Of a stretch of 64,000 bases of DNA, positions 41,906-50,426 are shown one piece after another. The translations under genes and the position numbers were made by a program. Every line of letters starts with the position of its first letter. Position 1 is the first letter of the stretch. The notes under the pieces were generated by a model. The model ran no database searches and was not told the origin of the DNA. It worked only from the letters and a program-made list of their open reading frames with translations. Origin of the DNA: Haloarcula taiwanensis (GTDB lineage: Archaea > Halobacteriota > Halobacteria > Halobacteriales > Haloarculaceae); assembly GCA_002844335.1 (NCBI GenBank), contig CP019154.1, forward strand, positions 2,480,001-2,544,000, in the 5' to 3' direction.

Positions 41906-42318
41906 CAGACGACCTCGCGGTAGATGCGGCCGAAGGCCTGCCGACGGAGCGTCCCGACGGCGGCCCGGCGTTCATCTTGAAACGTCGCCGCGACGGCCTG
42001 CTCTGCGAACTGGGCGGCGTGCCAGGCGACGTGGTCGACGTTCTCCGCGCCGACCAGCGTCACCTCACAGTCCGTGTCTTCGCGCCACTCCTCGAACTCC
42101 GCCATCGAACCGACCTGAACTGCGAGCGACTCTGCGAACAGTACGTCGCGGGCGGTCTCAATGACCTCACTGGTGACCCGCTCCTCGTAGGTCTCCGGGT
42201 CGAGACCCATCGCCTTCGCGACTTCCTTGACGACCACCTGCGCCGTCGGCCCGAACGCGTCGTAGCGCTCACTGGCCTCGGCTGCCGATGCCGGCGCGAA
42301 CTGCCCCTCAGTGTCCAT
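41905..42318 (-). CDS. DUF5809-like haloarchaeal protein
   Basis: 137 residues, soluble and acidic, mostly helical (AFGPTAQVVVKEVAKAMGLDPETYEERV, ETARDVLFAESLAVQVGSMAEFEEW, HAAQFAEQAVAATFQDERRAAVGTLRRQ). I associate this pattern with DUF5809, a haloarchaea-specific family of unknown function often found next to DUF5810, which is the case here (24 nt upstream). Overlaps the next gene by one base (TGATG). No catalytic motif visible. Confidence 0.65.
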   Translation of the reverse strand: MDTEGQFAPASAAEASERYDAFGPTAQVVVKEVAKAMGLDPETYEERVTSEVIETARDVLFAESLAVQVGSMAEFEEWREDTDCEVTLVGAENVDHVAWHAAQFAEQAVAATFQDERRAAVGTLRRQAFGRIYREVV

Positions 42319-42341
42319 ACGTCCCCTTGCCGCCGGCGGGA

Positions 42342-42794
42342 CTATTCGGTTTCGTCTTCGTTCGTGGCAGTGTCGTCGCCGTCGACCGACGTATCGCCGT
42401 CGGTGGCGTCGCCATCGCTCTCGCGTAGCATCTCCCGCGTCAGGTCGCGCGCCTCGGCCAGCACCTCGCTGTCGTGGTCGCTGAGCGCGTTCGACCCACG
42501 GTGGCGGTCCGCCCCCTGCGGCAGGTCGGTGTGGCCGTGGTCGTGTTCATGGCTGTGGCCCCCGTCGCTGCGGTCGACGGTGTCTTCAAACACCTGTGGG
42601 AACTCCGTCTCCTCGGCGTACTCGACGACCTCGGTGGACAGTTCGTCCTCACCGAGCTGGCCCCAGTCGGGGACGCGCTCGTCGAGCCACGCTTCGTGGT
42701 CGTCGCCGCCGGTCATCGCCGTAAACGCGAGATGATTCGCCAGATGCACGTCGTCGGCTTGCGGGTCGTCACACACTGGACAGGCGTATCCCAT
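42342..42794 (-). CDS. DUF5810-like zinc-ribbon-start protein
   Basis: 150 residues. It begins MGYACPVCDDPQADDVHLANHLAFTAMTGG: a C-x-x-C pair and two His about 12 and 16 residues on, which suggests a C2H2-type zinc site. A second His-rich patch (HSHEHDHGHTD) lies near residue 80-90 and the C-terminal third is Asp/Glu/Thr-rich and probably disordered. Matches my memory of DUF5810. First gene of the cluster; the 152-bp gap to rimI can hold its promoter. Function unknown; metal binding is likely. Confidence 0.65.
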   Translation of the reverse strand: MGYACPVCDDPQADDVHLANHLAFTAMTGGDDHEAWLDERVPDWGQLGEDELSTEVVEYAEETEFPQVFEDTVDRSDGGHSHEHDHGHTDLPQGADRHRGSNALSDHDSEVLAEARDLTREMLRESDGDATDGDTSVDGDDTATNEDETE

Positions 42795-42946
42795 CAGTGT
42801 GCGAACCGTGGACGCGGAGCCGTATATGCAGTCGGGGTCTCGGAGCGGTGGGTACTGCGAGAGGACTGGCTGCGAAGGGGCGTCCGGCAGTAGACGACGG
42901 GAGTGCGACCACAGCGCTCAGACAATGCCAGACGTAGCCGACACAG

Positions 42947-43444
42947 TCATAATAGTCGGACCATCACAAGCGCATCTTCGCCGTTGCTGTAGTAGTTCGG
43001 AATAGTCTTGCGGTGCTCGAACCCGAACCGCCGGTACAGCTTTCGTGCGCCGTCATTGTCGGCCCGGACCTCCAGCTTGACTGAGCCGGCCCCCGTCTCG
43101 CCGATAACCTCGAGTGCGCGCGTCAACAGCGCGCTCGCAACCCCCTGCCGACGGTACGCTGGCCGAACCGCGAGGTCCTTGATGTGGCCGAGCGGGGTAC
43201 CGTGGTTCGGCACCGTGTCCGCGATGACGTAGCCCGCGACGGCGGGCGGGTCGCCATCGTCGTTGCCGGTTTCGGCGACGAGAAACCCCGGTTCGCCGAG
43301 ATAGCTCTCCAGTGCAGAAAACGGCCACGGCTGTGGAAACGACGCCTGCTCGACGCGGTGGACCTCGATGAGGTCCGCACGGACAGCGCGCCGAACCGCC
43401 GGGGTACCCGGCGTCTCCGGCCCGTCTGGAGCGACCGTTGTCAC
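42947..43444 (-). CDS. rimI: Ribosomal-protein-alanine N-acetyltransferase (RimI/Naa10-like)
   Basis: 165 residues. A GNAT fold: ADLIEVHRVEQASFPQPWPFSALE is the RimI-specific opening, HIKDLAVRPAYRRQGVASALLTRAL carries the acetyl-CoA pyrophosphate loop (R-x-x-G-x-A), and VKLEVRADNDGARKLYRRFGFEH is the closing motif, then the YYSNGEDALVM tail typical of RimI. It acetylates protein N-termini; in archaea one enzyme serves many substrates. The track between this gene and aconitase is empty for 580 bp. Confidence 0.9.
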   Translation of the reverse strand: MTTVAPDGPETPGTPAVRRAVRADLIEVHRVEQASFPQPWPFSALESYLGEPGFLVAETGNDDGDPPAVAGYVIADTVPNHGTPLGHIKDLAVRPAYRRQGVASALLTRALEVIGETGAGSVKLEVRADNDGARKLYRRFGFEHRKTIPNYYSNGEDALVMVRLL

Positions 43445-44024
43445 GTACGCATTTCGGTGTGGACCTACATATGTGTTACCGCCGACCGAAGATACCCGAG
43501 TTCTGACTGTTTGTCGATAGGTACTGATAATTCATGCATCGATACGACCCTGCCATGGTTAGAAATGCGGAAGGTTCTTTACTCTGACGAGTGTATCTAT
43601 GCATGCACCCATTTGGGTGCCACCACCCCCACCCCCACCCCTCTTTCCAAACTTTTCCATCGCCACCTGGGTCTGTCTTGGGGACCGCTATGCCGTAACC
43701 GGGACACTCATTCCCGTGAAACAGCGTCGGCTACGAGTATGGAGAACGAAAAAGACAGTCTCGCGCTGTCGCTAACCGGTCGTCCTGTGCCGGTACCCGA
43801 ACCACATCTCTCTGTGCGTGTGTTTCCCGATAGACCGAGGAATGTGTCGCTCGACCGGAGCGGATGCCGCGCTGTTTGTGGCTTCACTGCTCGAAAAGCG
43901 ATCTGCTGTCTCACGGCGCGAAGCGCTGTTCGACTTCGAAAGGATTCCTCGCTACGCTCGGAATCGCTCTGCTCGCAGGACCTGCGGTCCCGTTCCCAAT
44001 ACGAGGTTTCTGCAAAACCTCGCT
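43445..44024. other. 580-bp gene-free stretch with hairpins and a C-rich/G-rich tract
   Basis: No open frame here has convincing protein character. Visible structure: repeated ATGCAT near 43534 and 43599-43604; a perfect hairpin GCACCCA-TT-TGGGTGC at 43605-43620; directly after it CCACCACCCCCACCCCCACC (43621-43640), whose minus strand has three G4-G5 runs and could form a quadruplex; then a pyrimidine run. Later, GATTCC/GGAATC arms near 43953-43975 and a hairpin next to the aconitase stop. It may hold a small RNA, or dispersed intergenic repeats; I cannot decide. Confidence 0.45.
44002..44022 (-). terminator. Hairpin just downstream of aconitase
   Basis: CGAGGTTT and AAACCTCG arms (44002-44009 and 44015-44022) with a five-base loop, two bases past the aconitase stop at 44025-44027. 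The position suits a transcription terminator or mRNA 3' stabilising hairpin; no T run follows on the minus strand. Confidence 0.45.
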
Positions 44025-45998
44025 CTAGTCGTCTGCGGGTGCAGCGCCGCCTTCGTCGTGTTGCTGCTTCGTGTGCGAGAGTTTGCCACCGGCGGCGAGG
44101 ATCTCGCGTTCACGCTCGGAGGCGTCGAGCTGACCGGTTGCTTCCCAGTCGTCGTTCACGCGGATGGTGAACTCCGTCTGGCCGGATTTGACGGCCTCGG
44201 CCGCGTCGTCGACGATCTCGATGTCGTCGCCTTCCTCGATTTTCTCGTAGGTCTCCTCGTCGATGGTGAGCGGGACGATACCGAAGTTGAACAGGTTCGC
44301 CTTGTGGATGCGGGCGAAGCTCTGTGCGAGGACGGTCTCGATACCCAGGTACATCGGGCACAGGGCCGCGTGTTCACGCGAGGAGCCCTGACCGTAGTTC
44401 TCGCCAGCGACGAGCACGCCGCCGTCAGCTTCGAGTGCGCGCTCCGCGAACGTGTCGTCGACGCGCGAGAGCGTGAACTCGGAGAGCTTCGGGACGTTCG
44501 ACCGGTACATCAGGATGTCCTGCGTGGCCGGGATGATGTGGTCCGTCGTGATGTTGTCCTCCATCTTGAGGAGGGCTTCACCACCGACTTCGGTCTCCAG
44601 CGGGTCCTTCAGCGGCACGTCGCCGATGTTCGGGCCCTTGATGAGTTCGTCGTCGACGGCGTTCTCCGGCGCGATGAGGTCCGATTCGGAGTTGCCGATG
44701 TACTGGTCGGGCATCTCCAGCCCGGGTGCCTCGAGGTCGCCGAGTTCGTCGGCGAGGTCCCGCGGGTCGACGATTTCGCCTTTGATGGCCGCCGCGGTGG
44801 CGACTTCCGGCGAACAGAGGTAGACGTTGTCGTCCTCGATACCCGAGCGACCTTCGAAGTTGCGGTTGAACGTCCGCAGCGAGACTGAATCTGAGGCCGG
44901 GACGTGCCCGATGCCGATACAGGCACCACACGTCGCCTCGGAGAAGTTGACGCCAGCGGCCATCATCTCCGCGGTCCAGCCCTCGCGGGCCAGCATCTCG
45001 GAGGCCTGCTTGGATCCGGGGGCGACGATCATCTCGGTCTTCTTGTCGATGTTGCGCCCTTCCAGCATCTTCGCGGCCGGGAGGATGTCCTCGTAGGCAC
45101 CGTTCGTACAGGAGCCGATCATGACCTGCTCGACGTCGACGCCCTCGACCTCGGAGACGGGCACGACGTTGTCAGGCATCGACGGCTCGGCGATGAGCGG
45201 TTCGAGGTCCGAGAGGTCGACGACGATTTCGTCGGCGTACTCGGCGTCCTCGTCGGGGCCGATGTCCTCGAAGACGTCCTCGCGGCCGAGGCGTTCGAGG
45301 TAGTCCTTGGTCTGGTCGTCCGTCGGGAAGATCGAGGAGGTGGCACCGAGCTCGGTCCCCATGTTGGTGATAGTCGTCCGCTCGGGGACGGTCAGCGTCT
45401 CGACGCCAGGCCCGGTGTATTCCAGCACCTTGCCGACGCCGCCCTTGACCGAAAGCCGGCGGAGCAGCTCCAAGATGACGTCCTTGGCGGTTGCCCAGTC
45501 GGGCAGTTCGCCTTCGAGGCGGACGTTGACGACTTCCGGCATCTCGATGTAGTACGCGCCGCCACCCATCGCGACGGCGACGTCGAGGCCACCGGACCCG
45601 ATGGCGAGTTCGCCGAGGCCGCCGGGCGTCGGCGTGTGCGAGTCGGACCCGAGCATCGTCTTGCCGGGTGCGGCGAAGTTCTCCTTGTGGACGTTGTGAC
45701 AGATACCGTTGCCGGGGCGCGAGAAGTGTGCCCCGAACGTACCCGCCGCAGAACGGAGGAAGCGGTGGTCGTCGGTATTCTTAAAGTCAAACTGATAGGT
45801 CTGATGGTCACAGTACTGTGCGGCCAGCTCCGTCTGTACCTCTTCGAGGCCCAGCGCTTCGAACTGCAGCCAGACGAGCGTCCCGGTCGTGTCCTGTGTC
45901 AGCACCTGGTCGATCTCGATCCCTATCTCTTCTCCGGGTGTAAGTTCCCCTTCGACGAGATGGTCGTCGAGAATTTTTTCCGTAAGCGTCTGTCCCAT
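44025..45998 (-). CDS. acnA: Aconitate hydratase
   Basis: 657 residues from ATG 45998; the frame is open upstream but only antisense to the dUTPase-like gene. The substrate and cluster region has SDSHTPTPGGLGELAIGSGG, IGSCTNGAYED (first cluster Cys) and CGACIGIG (the C-x-x-C pair that completes the [4Fe-4S] site). The swivel domain has ITTDHIIPA and YGQGSSREHAAL. It interconverts citrate and isocitrate in the TCA cycle. It is shorter than the ~890-residue bacterial AcnA, being of the mitochondrial-like size found in haloarchaea. A TATA-like box lies about 31 nt upstream. Confidence 0.95.
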   Translation of the reverse strand: MGQTLTEKILDDHLVEGELTPGEEIGIEIDQVLTQDTTGTLVWLQFEALGLEEVQTELAAQYCDHQTYQFDFKNTDDHRFLRSAAGTFGAHFSRPGNGICHNVHKENFAAPGKTMLGSDSHTPTPGGLGELAIGSGGLDVAVAMGGGAYYIEMPEVVNVRLEGELPDWATAKDVILELLRRLSVKGGVGKVLEYTGPGVETLTVPERTTITNMGTELGATSSIFPTDDQTKDYLERLGREDVFEDIGPDEDAEYADEIVVDLSDLEPLIAEPSMPDNVVPVSEVEGVDVEQVMIGSCTNGAYEDILPAAKMLEGRNIDKKTEMIVAPGSKQASEMLAREGWTAEMMAAGVNFSEATCGACIGIGHVPASDSVSLRTFNRNFEGRSGIEDDNVYLCSPEVATAAAIKGEIVDPRDLADELGDLEAPGLEMPDQYIGNSESDLIAPENAVDDELIKGPNIGDVPLKDPLETEVGGEALLKMEDNITTDHIIPATQDILMYRSNVPKLSEFTLSRVDDTFAERALEADGGVLVAGENYGQGSSREHAALCPMYLGIETVLAQSFARIHKANLFNFGIVPLTIDEETYEKIEEGDDIEIVDDAAEAVKSGQTEFTIRVNDDWEATGQLDASEREREILAAGGKLSHTKQQHDEGGAAPADD

Positions 45999-46025
45999 AA
46001 CGTGCGTCAATGGATGGCGCGGCGG

Positions 46026-46032
46026 TATAAAT
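46026..46032 (-). promoter_or_regulatory. TATA box of aconitase
   Basis: TATAAAT on the plus strand (ATTTATA on the minus), 28-34 nt upstream of ATG 45998, the spacing of a leaderless promoter. A second AT-rich box (CATATAAAAA, 46056-46065) could serve the divergent dUTPase-like gene with a leader of some 60-70 nt. Confidence 0.55.
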
Positions 46033-46160
46033 CCCGCGTATTCCGTCGTATTTTTCATATAAAAACCCGTGCCGTCCGTCACTCGGAAGCGAGTCAACGA
46101 GACAGAACAGCGGTTGGCCAGACCGGCAGGCCTTTCCACGATACTCGCACAGAACCGGGT

Positions 46161-46622
46161 ATGTTCAAAAGTGGGCGATTCGTCGCCGATGCCCTCGGCG
46201 ACCTGAGAGAACCACAAGTGCAACCGAACGGCGTCGACCTCACGCTCGGGGCAATCTACGAACAGGTCGAACCGGGGCGCATTGAGCGCGACGGCAAGAC
46301 CGTCGGTGACCGACGGGAAGTCGAACCCAGCGACGGTGTCTATCAGCTCGACCGTGGCGGGTACATCGTCGAGTACGCCGACCGCGTTGTCATTCCAGAT
46401 GGACACATCGGTTTTCTCCTTCCCCGGTCGTCGTTGCTTCGCAACTCCTGCATGCTCGATACAGCCGTCTGGGACGCCGGCTACGAGGGGCGGGGCGAGG
46501 GCTTGCTTGAAGTCCACCACCCGATAGAACTCGAACAGGGCGCGCGGATCGCACAGCTCGTGCTCGCCGACGCCGCTCACGAGGGGACGTACGAGGGGTC
46601 GTATCAGGGCGAGAACCTGTAG
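46161..46622 (+). CDS. dUTPase/dCTP deaminase-family nucleotidohydrolase
   Basis: 153 residues from ATG 46161. QPNGVDLTLGAIYE and YIVEYADRVVIPDGHIGFLLPRSSLLRN are the trimeric dUTPase/Dcd fold motifs, with the R-S-S phosphate-binding turn. DTAVWDAGYEGRGEGLLEVHHP is the uracil hairpin and adjacent strand, and GARIAQLVLAD the next motif. The family either removes pyrophosphate from dUTP or deaminates dCTP; lack of the Dcd E in R-x-S-x-A-R-x-G-[ILV]-x-x-x-x-T-x-x-x-x-E form makes dUTPase the better guess. Archaeal bifunctional forms also exist. Confidence 0.82.
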   Translation: MFKSGRFVADALGDLREPQVQPNGVDLTLGAIYEQVEPGRIERDGKTVGDRREVEPSDGVYQLDRGGYIVEYADRVVIPDGHIGFLLPRSSLLRNSCMLDTAVWDAGYEGRGEGLLEVHHPIELEQGARIAQLVLADAAHEGTYEGSYQGENL

Positions 46623-46636
46623 TTGCGACGGGCCGC

Positions 46637-48508
46637 TTACGGCGTCACAGTGAACGTGAGTTCGCTCCCGTCGCTGAATCCGAGCGTAACCGTGATTTCG
46701 TCCCCGGCCATGTCGACGGGCTTCCCGGAGTTACCCTTTCCTGAGGTCAGGAATTCATACATTGTGACCTCAGCCGTCGAATTTCCGGAAACCATTGCGG
46801 CGTCAGATAGCACCGCCGTGCTCCCGATCTGGTAGCCGTCTTTCCCGGCGTTGCGTTCCTTGTTCGTGTCCCAGACCCCCGTCGATGCGCCGACGACACG
46901 GATTTCGTGGTCAGTCCGGGTGCTACCGGACCCGCTCTCGAACAGCGTGCTGGCAGCGTCCGTACTGACAGTGACGTTCCTGACGCTGACTGCCGTCGAA
47001 GCCGTGTTTTCAATGGACAGCGCGACACCAGAGCCGTCACCACCGAACGTCTCTGCGTCGCCGGTGTACCTGACAAAGTCAGCCGCGTCGCCCAGCGCCA
47101 CGGTCGCGGTCTGGCCGGTCGCGCCGTCGTTACCGTACGCGTCCGTCAGCTCCGACAGCGTGACCGTGTATTCGCCGGGCTGGCTCACGGTGTACTTGAC
47201 TCTGTAGGTAAACGACGAGCCGCTGTTGTCGAGGTTCAACTGCTCGACGTTTTCGACAGTGCCGGGTCCGGACACGCCCAGTGTCACGTCACTCGCTTGA
47301 ATCGAGGTCTGCTCTGTCGCTTCGAGTGTCACAGTGAACGTTCGGCTGCCGGTCTCGGTCGCGGTGAAGGAATCGACCGCCGGAGCGGTCGTGTCCTTCG
47401 GCGTCTGGTCGTTTGTGACTGAATCGCCGCGGTTCCCCACGTCGTCTTCGACGACCGCCGTTGGCGTGACTGTCCCGTCGGCGAGTGAACTCGTGTCGAA
47501 CGTCAGCGTCGTCTCGTCAGTCGCCGGGTCGATAGTCGCCGACCGCGTGATGTCAGTCCCGGTCTGGTCGGTCAGTGTGACGCGTGCCGTCTCGTCACCG
47601 TCCAGCGAATCCGGGTTTGTGATAGTCACGTCGACGGCGTTCTGGTTCGCCTGGGTGATGGCGTCGGGTTCGACAACGACGTTGTTCACGTCGCCTGGCG
47701 AGCGACTGTCGAGCACGAAGGATAGGGCAGTCTGTGGCGACATTTCGGTTCCGTCGGCGTCTTGCGCTTCCGATACCGTCACGTCGATAGTCTTGTCCAC
47801 GTCGTTGTCGGCGAAGCGGATCGGGACCTCGTACGTTTTCGCCGTCGTCCAGGTCCCGTCCGCGGTCACTACTGTCGCCGAGCTTTCGGTGACGCCGTCG
47901 AGTTCGATGCTCGGCGCGATAGTCCGGTCCATCTCCGTATCGAAAGTCAGCGTCAGCGTGCGTTCGACGTTGTTGTTAGCTTCTGTGTCATCTATCGGTG
48001 TTCCGGGGAGTGTCGCCGAATCGATAGCCGGTGGCTCCGGAGCTGGCGTCGCAGTCTCCGTAGCCGGTGTCTCAGTCTCCGGAGTCGGCGTCGCGGTGTC
48101 TGTGGTCGGCGTCGGATCAGTAGCCACCGTCCGGCTCTCCCGACCGAGGACCGTACTGCTGTCGACAGCAACGGCGAGGACGGTGACGGTGCCGGTGTAG
48201 GAATGAGACAGTCGCACGGTATCGGTCGGTTCGAACGGGCCGGTGACGGCTGACTCATAGCGCTGACTCGCAGTTTCGTTTCGGATGATAACGTCGAATG
48301 ACCTGCCGTCGACAGTGTCACCGCCGTTGTGTGTGATCGAGACGGTAGTGCTCGTGATATCTATGTCGAGGTCCACCAGCGGCTCCGCGGTCGATTGTGG
48401 TCCGGACGAGAGAACACCGGCACCCAGCACCGAGACCAGCACGACGATAACAGCCGTCAGTAACACGATGCCGACCGTCTCCGATTGACCGCGGGATGAG
48501 TCAGTCAT
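46637..48508 (-). CDS. Large surface protein with type IV pilin-like N-terminus and Ig-like domains
   Basis: 623 residues from ATG 48508. Residues 1-30 are a class III prepilin-like start (RGQSETVGIVLLTAVIVVLVSVLGAGVL): a Gln-Ser-Glu-Thr-Val-Gly signal with a hydrophobic helix. Next come a small beta domain (to about 130), a Thr/Pro/Glu linker (TPTPETETPATETATPAPEPP, truncated here) near 140-165, and three or more Ig-like beta modules (FDTEMDRTIAPSIELDG, RSPGDVNNVVVEPDA, DTTAPAVDSFTATETGS). Usual haloarchaeal pilins are 120-200 residues, so this is probably a minor pilin or adhesin. Confidence 0.75.
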   Translation of the reverse strand: MTDSSRGQSETVGIVLLTAVIVVLVSVLGAGVLSSGPQSTAEPLVDLDIDITSTTVSITHNGGDTVDGRSFDVIIRNETASQRYESAVTGPFEPTDTVRLSHSYTGTVTVLAVAVDSSTVLGRESRTVATDPTPTTDTATPTPETETPATETATPAPEPPAIDSATLPGTPIDDTEANNNVERTLTLTFDTEMDRTIAPSIELDGVTESSATVVTADGTWTTAKTYEVPIRFADNDVDKTIDVTVSEAQDADGTEMSPQTALSFVLDSRSPGDVNNVVVEPDAITQANQNAVDVTITNPDSLDGDETARVTLTDQTGTDITRSATIDPATDETTLTFDTSSLADGTVTPTAVVEDDVGNRGDSVTNDQTPKDTTAPAVDSFTATETGSRTFTVTLEATEQTSIQASDVTLGVSGPGTVENVEQLNLDNSGSSFTYRVKYTVSQPGEYTVTLSELTDAYGNDGATGQTATVALGDAADFVRYTGDAETFGGDGSGVALSIENTASTAVSVRNVTVSTDAASTLFESGSGSTRTDHEIRVVGASTGVWDTNKERNAGKDGYQIGSTAVLSDAAMVSGNSTAEVTMYEFLTSGKGNSGKPVDMAGDEITVTLGFSDGSELTFTVTP

Positions 48509-48809
48509 GTCAAGTCCGACCGCAGCGCCTTGTGTGGAACCGTCGACACATGGTGTCAGCAGGCGTCGGCAGAGCGGATAGTGTACTAGTACTCGTTCGC
48601 AGTCAAAAGGGTGCTGATGGTTGAGACATGGTAGGCCATGCTGTGAATTTAAGTGGATTTCCCGAGTGCTATCCATTGGTGCTTGAATCGACTATACCCC
48701 GGTCCATACCGCCGTCAGCCTTCAGTACCCGGAAATTACACAAGCACCGTTTTCAGGTACGACAACTGTCTGACCGGGGTTTATCATCGTTGCTGCGTGA
48801 CAGTGAGAC
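48509..48809. other. 301-bp divergent intergenic region
   Basis: Lies between the pilin-headed gene and the HTH-10 regulator. AT content rises around 48630-48745 (AATTTAAGTGG near 48645). I see no reading frame with protein character and no strong hairpin; it presumably holds both promoters. Confidence 0.4.
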
Positions 48810-49469
48810 ATGATAGTAGAATTTCACATCGACGCCCCCCTCTTGCAGCGAACAGCTGAAACGCTGAGTAAAGCAGCGATACGGATACAGCGACTGCACT
48901 GCGAGAGCGGCGACTGTCGTGCCGTCGCCTGGATTGGCCCCGTTGAGCGGCCCGCCATTGAAGCGAATCTGGCCCAGGACGAGAGTATCACCGACTATGC
49001 CCACGTAGCGGCAGAAGGAGATGGTCACTGGTACATCCTACATACGACTGATACGACAATCGACACGATCGGAGAAGCGTTGTTGAACGCGGACGGGTTC
49101 CTGCTCGGCGCCGCACAGACCGGCGAAGACTGGGTCTTCCGGGCCCGGTTCCCCGAGAAGAGTTCGGTGCTGTCGTTCCGTGACGCGCTCGTGTCCAGTG
49201 ATATCACCATCGACATTCAGACCATCACTGACGACACGGAAGCCTCCCCGCAGTTCGGCGTGACGGACCCACAGAGAGAAGTGCTGTTGCTCGCGCTCAA
49301 TCGTGGCTACTTCACCGTCCCGCGGGAGTCCTCTCTCTCGGACCTCGCCGCCGAACTCGGTATCTCCAGCCAAGCCGCTTCAGAGCGGCTCCGGCGGGGA
49401 ACCCGGACGTTGGTCCAGAACACGCTGGCGGCCCCTGAGCGACCGCTTGTCGGCTCACCGCCAGAGTGA
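48810..49469 (+). CDS. HTH-10 (bacterio-opsin activator-like) transcriptional regulator
   Basis: 219 residues. The C-terminal ~60 residues are an HTH-10 domain (VTDPQREVLLLALNRGYFTVPRE, DLAAELGISSQAASERLRRG), the DNA-binding part of the Bat family. Residues 1-150 form a sensor of the Bat-associated beta-rich type (HIDAPLLQRTAETLSKAAIRIQRL, WIGPVERPAIEANLAQDE, WVFRARFPEKSSVLSFRDAL). Such regulators control haloarchaeal metabolism and light or oxygen responses; no target is evident, though the divergent pilin-like gene is a natural candidate. Confidence 0.85.
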   Translation: MIVEFHIDAPLLQRTAETLSKAAIRIQRLHCESGDCRAVAWIGPVERPAIEANLAQDESITDYAHVAAEGDGHWYILHTTDTTIDTIGEALLNADGFLLGAAQTGEDWVFRARFPEKSSVLSFRDALVSSDITIDIQTITDDTEASPQFGVTDPQREVLLLALNRGYFTVPRESSLSDLAAELGISSQAASERLRRGTRTLVQNTLAAPERPLVGSPPE

Positions 49470-49675
49470 CCGGAAGAGAGTAACTTCCGGGTGGGAGAAC
49501 GCGGTGGTGGTGGGACGCCGACCAGCTGTGAGCAACAGGTCTGTGGCGACACAGTGGTAAGTAGCCGCGTGTGAGCTGACAGTGCCGAAGAGTGGTCCGT
49601 CATCGGCACGTCGGTTACTTCAGACAGTGAAATAGCTCATCCGCTGTTATAAGAGAAGGGAGCGTATGATGGCGT

Positions 49676-49954
49676 ATGAGCTCGAACGAGGGGACTGTGT
49701 ATATGCTGCGGAACCGGGCCACGGAGGGGTCCGACGACTGGGTGAGCCCCGAGCCCGCAGAAGATGTTATTGCCGATGCGGTGCTTGAAGCGACAGATCT
49801 GGCTGCGGATGATATTGACAGGCTTGATACGTACGTCGACAGCGAGTCTCTCCGTGCAGTCGTCGGCGAGGGGACGACGGAGTCGCTAACGTTCGCTGTC
49901 GAAGGACACGACGTGACAATAACCGCTGACGGAGCGATTTCTGTCGACGGGTAA
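49676..49954 (+). CDS. HalOD1 output-domain protein
   Basis: 92 residues consisting of one HalOD1 domain: PAEDVIADAVLEATDLAADDIDRLDTYVDSESLRAVVG followed by the strand pair TESLTFAVEGHDVTITADGAISV. HalOD1 is a haloarchaea-specific output module found alone or after response-regulator receivers; molecular action unknown. It is monocistronic by spacing, with a 206-nt upstream gap and methylglyoxal synthase 58 nt further on. Confidence 0.85.
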   Translation: MSSNEGTVYMLRNRATEGSDDWVSPEPAEDVIADAVLEATDLAADDIDRLDTYVDSESLRAVVGEGTTESLTFAVEGHDVTITADGAISVDG

Positions 49955-50012
49955 CCGGCGCTGACACGCCCCCGTCCAAATGAGATAAGTCGATGGCCCG
50001 AGAGCCCCAAGT

Positions 50013-50396
50013 ATGACTCGCGTCGCGCTCATCGCACACGACGACGAGAAACCCGAGATGATAGACCTGGCACAGAGCTACGAGGACACGCTGTCGGCGT
50101 TCGACCTCGTCGGGACCGGCACGACGAGCAAGCGCATCATGGCCGAGACCGACCTCACGGTCGAGCGCAAGGAGAGCGGGCCGATGGGCGGGGACACGCA
50201 GATCGGCGCGGAAGTCGCCGAGGGCCGGATGGACGGCATCGTCTTCCTTCGGGACCCGCTGACAGCACAGCCTCACGAGCCGGACATCTCGGCGCTCCTG
50301 CGTATCTGTGATGTCCATGACGTGCCGCTGGCGACGACGCGAACCTCGGCGGAGTACGTGCTGGACGGACTGGCTCGGGACCAAGCTGACGACTAA
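50013..50396 (+). CDS. mgsA: Methylglyoxal synthase
   Basis: 127 residues. ALIAHDDEKPEMI has the catalytic Asp-containing start; GTGTTSKRI is the phosphate loop; SGPMGGDTQIGAEVAEG and FLRDPLTAQPHEPDISALLRICDVH are the family's signature blocks including the catalytic Asp and His. The usual A-T-N near the end is A-T-T here. It converts dihydroxyacetone phosphate to methylglyoxal and phosphate, a bypass of lower glycolysis. Cytosolic homohexamer in bacteria. Convergent with queC. Confidence 0.93.
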   Translation: MTRVALIAHDDEKPEMIDLAQSYEDTLSAFDLVGTGTTSKRIMAETDLTVERKESGPMGGDTQIGAEVAEGRMDGIVFLRDPLTAQPHEPDISALLRICDVHDVPLATTRTSAEYVLDGLARDQADD

Positions 50397-50426
50397 TTCC
50401 TCGGTGGACGACCGCCCGTAATCTGC

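Noticed and set aside
43741-44024. ATG frame beginning MENEKDSLALSL
   Set aside because: After about 15 residues the product becomes Arg/Ser-rich and runs antisense into aconitase.
45999-46580. N-terminal extension of aconitase into the dUTPase-like gene
   Set aside because: The ATG at 45998 has a TATA box at the right distance and the extension is antisense to a real gene.
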